This document shows positions 1 through 5,559 of a DNA stretch of 5,559 bases, one piece after another. Under the pieces are notes generated by a model. That model saw nothing but the letters and a program-made list of their open reading frames with translations. It was not told where the DNA came from and did not search any database. Each line of letters opens with the position of its first letter. The stretch's first letter is position 1. Position numbers and translations under genes: made by a program. Source of the stretch: Ignavibacteriota bacterium (GTDB lineage Bacteria; Bacteroidota; UBA10030; JAHEZR01); contig JAHEZR010000067.1 of assembly GCA_023251005.1 (NCBI GenBank), forward strand, positions 1 to 5,559, in the 5' to 3' direction.

Positions 1-290
1 TGGGATTTGAGTGTCTTCCCCTCGATATACTCCATCACGAAAAACATCTTGTCGTCTTGCTCATCGATATCATAGACGCTCAAAATGTTGGGGTTGTTGA
101 GTGCCGCCGTTGCTTTCGCCTCTTGAATAAACCGCGCCTTGTTCTCTTCAGAAGAGGAGAGATGTGCCGGGAGGAACTTTACCGCTACGAGGCGGTCGAG
201 CTTCAGGTCCTGGGCTTTATAGACGACGCCCATTCCACCCTCACCGAGTTTCTCGAGGATCTTATAATGGGAGATGGTCTGTCCGATCAT
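1..290 (-). CDS. Hanks-type Ser/Thr protein kinase, N-terminal fragment (third paralogue; runs off window start)
   Basis: This reading frame opens with ATG at 290 and stays open to base 1, giving about 95 complete residues and no stop, so only the N-lobe of the kinase is seen. It starts MIGQTISHYKILEKLGEGG, carries the glycine-rich loop GEGGMG (residues 16-21), the ATP-anchoring lysine in VAVK (K38), the helix-C glutamate in FIQEA (E57) and the hinge region MEYIEG. It matches both complete kinases upstream without a gap: by hand count 13 of 96 positions differ from the 2514-4643 gene and 14 from the 306-2465 gene. The start is chosen because all three paralogues begin MIGQT at the same place. 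It begins 15 bases after the stop of the preceding kinase, with only a weak ribosome binding site candidate (GGGAA, 296-300), so translational coupling is possible. The HRD and DFG motifs and any TolB-like or TPR part lie outside the window; expecting the same architecture is inference. Confidence 0.93.
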   Translation of the reverse strand, partial: MIGQTISHYKILEKLGEGGMGVVYKAQDLKLDRLVAVKFLPAHLSSSEENKARFIQEAKATAALNNPNILSVYDIDEQDDKMFFVMEYIEGKTLKS

Positions 291-305
291 TAGTGTTCCC
301 GGGTT

Positions 306-2465
306 CTATTTGTCTTTTATTAGTTCGAGGTATTCCGACTCGTTGCGGATTCCTTCGAGGTCAGGATCGCGTTTGAGCCATTCGAAATTCCCGTATCCGG
401 CCACGATCGCGTTCTTGAGCGACTCTACTGCAAGGTGTTTCTCTCCGATCCGGGCATAAAAGCACGCACCGTTGTATTGCATGAGAGGATCAGAAGGGTT
501 CAAATCAAGTGCCTTTGCAGCCTCGACCTTCGCCTCATCATGTCTTCCTGCTTGTGCGAGATAAATGCCAAGGATCATATGAGCGCGCCCGTCATCAGGA
601 TGATGCGAAAGATATCGTGGGATAACCTGAAGTACCCGTTGGAGTTCTTCGGCGTATTTCTCCCGATCACCTATTCGTTCGTATGACATACACAAATCCC
701 CGTGCGCAACATAAAATTCGGGGTTAAGCTCGATGCATTTCTTGTATAAGTCGATTGCGATTTTATCCTGGTCGCTGGTGTGGTAAATCCGCGCTAGCAA
801 CCAATAGGCGATGTAGTTATTCGGATCGAGTTCAATTGCCTTTTGACCAGCCGCCACGGCTTCATCGAGAGATTTCTTGTTAAAGTAAGCTAATCCCAGA
901 GAAGCATAGGCTTCGGACAACGTTGCATCATACATCAAGGCTTTCAGGCTCGATTCAATCGCCTTGTCGAGGTACGTCTCATTGCGTTCAAAGTTTTGAT
1001 AGAGCGTAGCATAGGCTTCGCCTAAACCCGCGTACGCTCCTGCATATCGGTGGTCGAGCTCAACGGCTTTCTGAAAAAGTTGAATGGCTGAGTGGATGTC
1101 GTTCCTCGACATACGATAAAGAGCATTTCTAGCCCGAAGATAACAGTCAAACGCTTCGGCATTCTCGGTGGAGCGTCTGGTGATCACCACCTTATCCGTT
1201 GGCGTTAATTTCACCATCAACGCATCGACGATCTGTTCCGATACCTGCTCCTGAATATCGAACACATCGGCCAGTTTACCTTTATACTTCGCTGCCCAGA
1301 GCTGAGCATCAGTCTCAACATCTACGAGTTGTACTGTGATACGAAGGTCGTCCTGAAATTTCCTGACGCTTCCTTCGAGGATGTAACGGGCGCCGAGCTC
1401 ACGGCCAATAGTCTTAATATCCTTCTTCGTCCCTTTGTATTGCATTGTGCTCGTTCGGGATACCACCCTCATATTCTTCAGTCTTGACAAATTTAGGATC
1501 AGCTCTTCGGTCAGCCCGTCGCTAAAATAATCACTCTCTTTGTCGGGACTTATGTTCTCGAAGGGGAGAAGTGCAATAGCCTTCGTCTTCGCCGCTTGCC
1601 CTGCACTCTCTGCCTCAGTCCGAACCTCTCGCAGCGAGATGAGAACTTCATCCATCGACCGAGACCGCCGATCCCGGTCTTTCTCGAGCATCTTCATTAC
1701 AAAGGAGTCAACCGCAGGTGGGATCCGCCGATCATGCGAGCTTGGCGGCAGCGGCTTTTCATTCACGATCAAATACATTAAAGCGGCTTCGTGTTCCGCC
1801 TTAAACGGCAGCTCGCCGGTGAGCATTTCGTACAGTACCACTCCGAGAGACCAGATATCAGAACGGTGATCAGCGGGCACACCCTCTGCCTGCTCAGGAG
1901 ACATGTAGGCCAGCGTTCCCATTGATGTGCCCGTCTTCGTGATGCTTGTGCCACCCCTCAACTTTGCCAGCCCAAAATCCATAATCTTGAGGTGCCCATC
2001 TTTAGTGAGCATCACGTTCTCAGGTTTGATATCACGGTGAATGATGTTCCGTTCGTGTGCAGCCTTCAGTCCTTGAGCGATCTGGACTGTCCAATCGAGT
2101 GCTTGGAGGATGGGGACGCCATCGCCGGATTTTCCGCCACGGGTTGAATCACCCTTGGCGAATAGATCTGTGATGTGGGATTTGAGTGTTTTTCCATCGA
2201 CATACTCCATCACAATGAACATTCGTTCGTCCTGCTCGTCGATCTCGTGCACGCCCAAGATATTTGGGTGGTTGAGGGCAGCTGCGGCTTTTGCTTCCTG
2301 GATAAACCGCGCTTTGTTCTCTTCAGAAGTAGAAAGGTGGTGAGGGAGGAATTTCACTGCCACGAGGCGGTCGAGTTTTGTGTCTTGGGCTTTATAAACC
2401 ACACCCATACCGCCCTCGCCGAGTTTCTCGAGGATTTTATAGTGTGTTATTGTCTGTCCGATCAT
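306..2465 (-). CDS. Cytosolic Ser/Thr protein kinase with TolB-like domain and C-terminal TPR repeats (719 aa)
   Basis: Predicted to transfer phosphate from ATP to Ser/Thr of unknown partner proteins. The kinase domain (about residues 8-268) has the glycine loop GEGGMG (16-21), VAVK lysine K38, helix-C E57, catalytic HRDIKPEN (143-150, D145), DFG (163-165) and SPE (189-191) closing a Thr/Ser-rich activation loop. With arginine before the catalytic aspartate it is an RD kinase, a class usually switched on by activation-loop phosphorylation. A variable linker (about 271-293) leads to a TolB-like domain (about 294-420; AIALLPFENIS, then the FSDGLTEEL segment). About seven TPR units follow (about 436-693), for example SEAYASLGLAYFNKKSLDEA, then a conserved tail (EWLKRDPDLEGIR). 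No signal peptide or hydrophobic membrane helix is seen, so a cytosolic site is inferred. Relative to the 709-residue paralogue it has one 10-residue insertion after the hinge (102-111) and is otherwise collinear. It begins 48 bases after that gene, with a weak ribosome binding site. Substrate and signal are unknown. Confidence 0.96.
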   Translation of the reverse strand: MIGQTITHYKILEKLGEGGMGVVYKAQDTKLDRLVAVKFLPHHLSTSEENKARFIQEAKAAAALNHPNILGVHEIDEQDERMFIVMEYVDGKTLKSHITDLFAKGDSTRGGKSGDGVPILQALDWTVQIAQGLKAAHERNIIHRDIKPENVMLTKDGHLKIMDFGLAKLRGGTSITKTGTSMGTLAYMSPEQAEGVPADHRSDIWSLGVVLYEMLTGELPFKAEHEAALMYLIVNEKPLPPSSHDRRIPPAVDSFVMKMLEKDRDRRSRSMDEVLISLREVRTEAESAGQAAKTKAIALLPFENISPDKESDYFSDGLTEELILNLSRLKNMRVVSRTSTMQYKGTKKDIKTIGRELGARYILEGSVRKFQDDLRITVQLVDVETDAQLWAAKYKGKLADVFDIQEQVSEQIVDALMVKLTPTDKVVITRRSTENAEAFDCYLRARNALYRMSRNDIHSAIQLFQKAVELDHRYAGAYAGLGEAYATLYQNFERNETYLDKAIESSLKALMYDATLSEAYASLGLAYFNKKSLDEAVAAGQKAIELDPNNYIAYWLLARIYHTSDQDKIAIDLYKKCIELNPEFYVAHGDLCMSYERIGDREKYAEELQRVLQVIPRYLSHHPDDGRAHMILGIYLAQAGRHDEAKVEAAKALDLNPSDPLMQYNGACFYARIGEKHLAVESLKNAIVAGYGNFEWLKRDPDLEGIRNESEYLELIKDK
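2133..2162 (-). other. In-frame 30-base insertion in the 719-aa kinase (residues 102-111)
   Basis: Alignment with the 709-residue paralogue shows ten extra residues, FAKGDSTRGG, just after the hinge of the kinase domain and before the QA.(D/E)W helix. The segment is rich in Gly, Ser, Lys and Asp, as expected for a surface loop. It accounts exactly for the length difference between the two proteins. The precise edges can shift by a residue or two. Confidence 0.7.
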
Positions 2466-2474
2466 ACGGTTTTT

Positions 2475-2479
2475 CTCTC
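2475..2479 (-). promoter_or_regulatory. Weak Shine-Dalgarno candidate of the 719-aa kinase
   Basis: The minus strand reads GAGAG nine bases before the ATG at 2465, in an A-rich context (GAGAGAAAAACCGT). It is a poor match to GGAGG, but it is the best candidate in the 48-base gap. The start itself is supported mainly by the MIGQT N-terminus shared by the three paralogues. Confidence 0.4.
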
Positions 2480-2513
2480 AGTGCCCTTTTGCGTTAGTAG
2501 ATGTGCTGGGGTG

Positions 2514-4643
2514 TTATTTTCCTTTCATCAATTCGATGTACTCTGGCTCAATCCGGATGCTCTCGAGATCAGGATCACGCTTGATCCATTCATAGTCAAC
2601 CCAACCAGTGATGACTGCGTTTTTCAGTGCGTCGAGTGATAGGCGTTTCTCTCCCAGTCGTGCATAGAAACATGCGGCGTTATAGAGCGCCACTGTGTCA
2701 CCGGGGCTCAGCTCTAACGCTTTGGACGCCTCGATCTTCGCCTCTTCTAGTTTTCCCACCTGGGTTAAATCAATGGCGTGTATCATATGAGCTCGCGCGT
2801 CATCCGGGTGTTGCAACAGATATCGCGGAAAAGCCTGAAGGGCGGCTTGAAGAGTTTCCTCCCGTTTGTCCTTCTCGCCGAGTCGCTCATAGACCATCCT
2901 CAGATCACCATAGGCTGTATAGAAATCAGGATTCAGCTCAAGGACTTTCTTGAAGAGTTCGACTGCCTCTGTGTCCCGGTCGGTCTCTCGATAGATTCTC
3001 CCGAGTATCCAGTATGCGATATAATTATTCGGATCGAGATCAATTGCCTTATGACCGGCTGTTAAGGCATCGTCGAGCATTTTCTTGTTAAAGTATGCCA
3101 CTCCGAGAGCTGCATACGCTTCGGACAGCGTCGGATCATAGAGTTGAGCCTTCAGGCTTGATTCAATCGCCTTCTCAAGCCAGACATCCCTTCGTTCGAA
3201 ATACTGATAGAGGTACGCGTAGGCCTCACCAAGGCCGGCGTATGCGGCCGCATAACGCGGATCGAGCTCAATCGCTTTCTGAAACAGCTGTACGGCTATG
3301 TTGATGTTATTCTTGGAAAAACGATAGAGAAACCCTCTTGCCCGTAAGTGATAGTCGAACGCCTCTGCGTTCAGTGTCGAGCGTTTTGTGAGCGCGATTT
3401 TCTCTGTGGGTGTCAGCTTCACCATTAAGGCATCAACTATCTGCTTGGAAACTTGCTCCTGGATGTCGAATACATCGGCAAGTTTACCTTTGTATGTCTC
3501 TGCCCAAAGCTGTGTATCGCTCTCGACGTCAATGAGTTGGGCGGTAATGCGCAGGTCGTTCTGGAATTTTCTCACGTTCCCTTCTATAATATAGCGTGCC
3601 CCAAGCTCCCTGCCGATCGTCTTGATGTCCTTTTTCGTCCCTTTATACTGCATCGACGTTGTGCGGGAGATAACGCGCATGTCCTTGAGCCTCGAGAGAT
3701 TAGCAATAAGCTCTCCCATTAACCCATCACTGAAATAATCACTCTCTTTCTCAGGGCTGATATTGTCAAACGGAAGGACAGCGATGACTTTCGTCTTTAC
3801 AGCCTGCGTTAGTGTTTCGATTTCCTTGAGAAGGTCCTGGAAGGCATTCAGAACCTCCTGAGCGCTTTGATATCGCTTCTCACGATCCTTCTCGAGCATC
3901 TTGCTTACCGCCGAATCAACCTTATGCGGAATTTTTAAATCGAGAACGCTCGGTGCTGGCGGCTGTTCATTGACGATCAAATAAGATAAGGCCGCCTCAT
4001 GCTCGGCCCTGAATGGCAACTCGCCTGTTATCATTTCGTAAAAGACAACGCCCAGTGACCAGATATCCGAGCGCTCGTCGGCGGGTATCCCTTGTGCTTG
4101 CTCCGGAGACATGTAGGCCAATGTCCCGAGTGATGTTCCCGTTTTCGTAATCCCTGCACCCCCTCTTAGTTTTGCTAAACCAAAATCCATGATTTTGAGC
4201 TGATCATTGGCCGCGAGCATGATATTTTCAGGCTTAATGTCCCGATGGACGATGTTCCTCTCATGGGCAGCTTTCAAGCCCTGAGCAACTTGTGCGGTCC
4301 ATTCTATCGCTTGACGTACTGGCATACCTGTGCCGGATTTCAGGTTCGTGATGTGGGACTTCAGTGTCTTTCCCTCGACATACTCCATCACGAGAAACAT
4401 AGAACCGTTCTGCTCATCGATTTCGTGGACACCGAGGATGTTGGGATGATTGAGTGCGGCTGTCGCTTTCGCCTCCTGAATAAACCGTGCTTTGTTCTCC
4501 TCGGAGGAGGAAAGATGGGATGGCAGGAATTTCACTGCCACTGGGCGGTCGAGCTTGAGGTCCCGGGCTTTGTAGACAACACCCATTCCCCCCTCACCGA
4601 GCTTCTCGAGGATTTTATAGTGGGATACAGTTTGTCCGATCAT
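2514..4643 (-). CDS. Cytosolic Ser/Thr protein kinase with TolB-like domain and C-terminal TPR repeats (709 aa)
   Basis: Paralogue of the 306-2465 kinase, about 70% identical by hand alignment over the full length, so a tandem duplicate. The kinase domain (about residues 8-258) has GEGGMG (16-21), K38 in VAVK, helix-C E57, HRDIKPEN (133-140, D135), DFG (153-155) and SPE (179-181). All catalytic residues are present, so activity is expected. The linker (about 261-283) is the least conserved part. A TolB-like domain follows (about 284-410; VIAVLPFDNIS), then about seven TPR units (about 426-683; units such as AYAALGVAYFNKKMLDDA and AYWILGRIYRETDRDTEA) and the tail EWIKRDPDLESIR. No membrane segment or signal peptide is visible. 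The TPR region is the probable partner-binding or sensing part; this is inference from the fold. The start at 4643 is supported by a GGAGG motif at 4656-4660 and by the shared MIGQT N-terminus. It lies 42 bases after the propeller gene and is probably co-transcribed with it. Signal and substrate are unknown. Confidence 0.96.
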   Translation of the reverse strand: MIGQTVSHYKILEKLGEGGMGVVYKARDLKLDRPVAVKFLPSHLSSSEENKARFIQEAKATAALNHPNILGVHEIDEQNGSMFLVMEYVEGKTLKSHITNLKSGTGMPVRQAIEWTAQVAQGLKAAHERNIVHRDIKPENIMLAANDQLKIMDFGLAKLRGGAGITKTGTSLGTLAYMSPEQAQGIPADERSDIWSLGVVFYEMITGELPFRAEHEAALSYLIVNEQPPAPSVLDLKIPHKVDSAVSKMLEKDREKRYQSAQEVLNAFQDLLKEIETLTQAVKTKVIAVLPFDNISPEKESDYFSDGLMGELIANLSRLKDMRVISRTTSMQYKGTKKDIKTIGRELGARYIIEGNVRKFQNDLRITAQLIDVESDTQLWAETYKGKLADVFDIQEQVSKQIVDALMVKLTPTEKIALTKRSTLNAEAFDYHLRARGFLYRFSKNNINIAVQLFQKAIELDPRYAAAYAGLGEAYAYLYQYFERRDVWLEKAIESSLKAQLYDPTLSEAYAALGVAYFNKKMLDDALTAGHKAIDLDPNNYIAYWILGRIYRETDRDTEAVELFKKVLELNPDFYTAYGDLRMVYERLGEKDKREETLQAALQAFPRYLLQHPDDARAHMIHAIDLTQVGKLEEAKIEASKALELSPGDTVALYNAACFYARLGEKRLSLDALKNAVITGWVDYEWIKRDPDLESIRIEPEYIELMKGK

Positions 4644-4655
4644 TGAGATTGTGTT

Positions 4656-4660
4656 CCTCC
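4656..4660 (-). promoter_or_regulatory. Shine-Dalgarno site of the 709-aa kinase
   Basis: On the minus strand the bases read GGAGG, followed by AACACAATCTCA and then the ATG at 4643. The motif is 12 bases from the start codon (10 if the core is extended to GGAGGAA), slightly long but within a working range. It is the only strong ribosome binding site in the window and fixes the start of this gene. Confidence 0.7.
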
Positions 4661-4685
4661 AAACCTTAGAGTTGATGACAATAAT

Positions 4686-5559
4686 TTATTTAAACAGATT
4701 TTCTATGAGCACGAGCTTTCCGCTCCGTTTCTGCACGACGTAAATCATTTCCTTGCCGTCGGCGCGGACCGAGCGCGGCGATGTGCGCTCGAGACCGGGG
4801 AATGATCCTTTTACACGCTCCTTTTTCTCCGTCAGGAAAGTCATCCTCCATGGCTCACCGTTCGGGTTCCAGTAGTAATAGTACTCGGAACCTAAAGTGG
4901 CAGACAGCACTTCGTTTGGCGCGAACAGTCTCTTTGGTTTCGCCCTTGAGGGATTCTTCTCGTAATCTGCCGAAACCAGCCACAGACCTCCTTTTCCTGT
5001 GTGAAGCTCACGATAGGCAATCAGCTTTCCGCTCGCCACAAGGAAAGCGGTCGTCGAGTCTTCATAAAACTGCTTCTGTGGGCCTCCGTCTAACGACACA
5101 ATCTCACTTTGGGTTGCATTCGGTCTTCGTGTGATAAGCGTGTTTGAATTTGCCCAGAAAGTTCCAACCCCTAGACCGATGTGCTTCGGTATGCCCGGGT
5201 TTCCTGCATCAACGACAAAAACCTTAAATGAGTCTGGCGGGTCTGAGACGGGTCGCAGTCCGAACGCAATCCACTTTCCGTCAGGGGACCAGGCGGGTGC
5301 CGCAGCGACTATCTCACCGGAGGTGATTTGCCTTCGGTTTGTGCCGTCCCGATCTTGAACGTAGAGCTGAGAACCCGGCTTGAGAGGGTCAACATTTCCC
5401 ATGACAAAAGCGAACCGTTTACCGTCGGGAGAAAGTGATGCCTGGAATATCGCACGATCATCAAAAGTGACCTGGCGGGCATCTGATGCTTCCATGCGGG
5501 CAATCCAAACATTTCCAATCGGTTGCTGCTGAAGGTAAAGTAGCTTCTGACTGTCGCTC
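4686..5559 (-). CDS. WD40-like (PD40) beta-propeller protein, C-terminal part (5' end outside window)
   Basis: The frame ends at TAA (4686-4688) and is open to the window edge, giving 290 visible residues. An internal ATG at 5495 is not taken as the start because coding-like sequence continues upstream of it (LLYLQQQPIGNVWIARMEA). Two clear PD40 repeats are seen: ASLSPDGKRFAFV (visible residues 40-52) and PAWSPDGKWIAFG (88-100). They sit between blade strands such as NVWIARM, QLYVQDRDG and KVFVVDAG, with RQVT and RQIT turns typical of this family. Later blades are degenerate (GLWLVSADYE; SVRADGKEMIYVV near the end). PD40 propellers occur in TolB and, in kinase-rich bacteria, as the C-terminal half of Ser/Thr kinases, where they probably bind ligands or proteins. 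Given its place ahead of the kinase array, this could be the C-terminus of another kinase, but no kinase residue is visible. A stand-alone propeller or periplasmic TolB-like protein cannot be excluded. No enzyme active site is recognised. Confidence 0.88.
   Translation of the reverse strand, partial: SDSQKLLYLQQQPIGNVWIARMEASDARQVTFDDRAIFQASLSPDGKRFAFVMGNVDPLKPGSQLYVQDRDGTNRRQITSGEIVAAAPAWSPDGKWIAFGLRPVSDPPDSFKVFVVDAGNPGIPKHIGLGVGTFWANSNTLITRRPNATQSEIVSLDGGPQKQFYEDSTTAFLVASGKLIAYRELHTGKGGLWLVSADYEKNPSRAKPKRLFAPNEVLSATLGSEYYYYWNPNGEPWRMTFLTEKKERVKGSFPGLERTSPRSVRADGKEMIYVVQKRSGKLVLIENLFK

Larger units (their letters stand above)
1..4643 (-). repeat. Tandem array of three paralogous kinase genes (unit about 2.18 kb)
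   Basis: Three direct copies of the same gene unit lie head to tail, with start codons at 4643, 2465 and 290, which are 2178 and 2175 bases apart. The two complete copies encode proteins that align from first to last residue with a single 10-residue gap. The copies are diverged at the DNA level, with many synonymous third-position differences even where the protein is identical, so this is an old gene duplication under selection rather than a fresh DNA repeat. The array may continue below base 1. Confidence 0.85.

Noticed and set aside
295..306. Near-palindrome GTTCCCGGGTTC at the junction of the second and third kinases
   Set aside because: Only the central CCCGGG is symmetric; the flanks do not pair, and a six-base palindrome is expected by chance.
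2466..2513. Possible terminator between the two complete kinases
   Set aside because: The gap shows no stem-loop followed by a T run in the direction of transcription.
2175..2639. Plus-strand open frame of 154 codons, with similar-looking frames at 57-293 and 4245-4646
   Set aside because: They lie opposite the N-terminal kinase coding sequence. Their resemblance to each other follows from the kinase paralogy read on the wrong strand, and the minus-strand frames have full, recognisable domain structure.
4644..4685. Possible promoter (TTGTCA-like -35 on the minus strand) in the gap between the propeller and kinase genes
   Set aside because: No acceptable -10 box lies at the right spacing, and the gap is too short and AT-rich for the match to mean much.
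4781..5358. Plus-strand open frames opposite the propeller gene
   Set aside because: They have no recognisable motif and lie on the antisense of a frame with clear PD40 repeats.
5309..5518. Second minus-strand frame of 69 codons
   Set aside because: It overlaps the propeller coding frame, is short, and encodes nothing recognisable; it is a shadow in another frame.

Overview
The window is a fragment of a bacterial signalling locus in which every recognisable gene lies on the minus strand, so transcription runs from high to low coordinates. In that order it holds four genes. First is the C-terminal part of a WD40-like (PD40) beta-propeller protein (4686 to the window end, 5' end missing). Next are two complete Hanks-type serine/threonine kinases of 709 and 719 residues (2514-4643 and 306-2465). 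Last is the first 95 or so residues of a third kinase of the same family (1-290, C-terminus missing). Gaps are 42, 48 and 15 bases, with no convincing terminator or promoter in any of them, so an operon is the simplest reading.

Both complete kinases have the same architecture: an N-terminal PknB-like kinase domain with all catalytic residues, a short variable linker, a TolB-like domain of about 125 residues (the COG5616 type), and about seven TPR units ending in a conserved C-terminal tail. Neither has a signal peptide or membrane segment, so both should be cytosolic, unlike classical PknB with its transmembrane segment and outside sensor. The two align end to end without gaps except for one 10-residue insertion, and their start codons are 2178 and 2175 bases apart. 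This is a tandem gene duplication array of at least three members.

By hand count the two complete paralogues are about 70% identical. The TolB-like domain is the most conserved (about 83%), then the kinase (about 77%), then the TPR region (about 64%), with the linker lowest (about 35%). This suggests a shared core reaction with diverging partner recognition through the TPRs.

No taxonomic marker is present. Arrays of kinase/TolB-like/TPR and kinase/PD40 genes, with roughly balanced base composition, are typical of environmental, kinase-rich phyla such as Acidobacteriota, Gemmatimonadota, KSB1, Zixibacteria and Ignavibacteria. That placement is inference. The domain architecture is known in bacterial genomes. 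The less ordinary aspects are the regular tandem array, the domain-specific conservation, and the presence of both TolB-type modules (N-terminal-like domain and propeller) in separate neighbouring genes. I saw no RNA gene, CRISPR array, insertion sequence, attachment site or origin.
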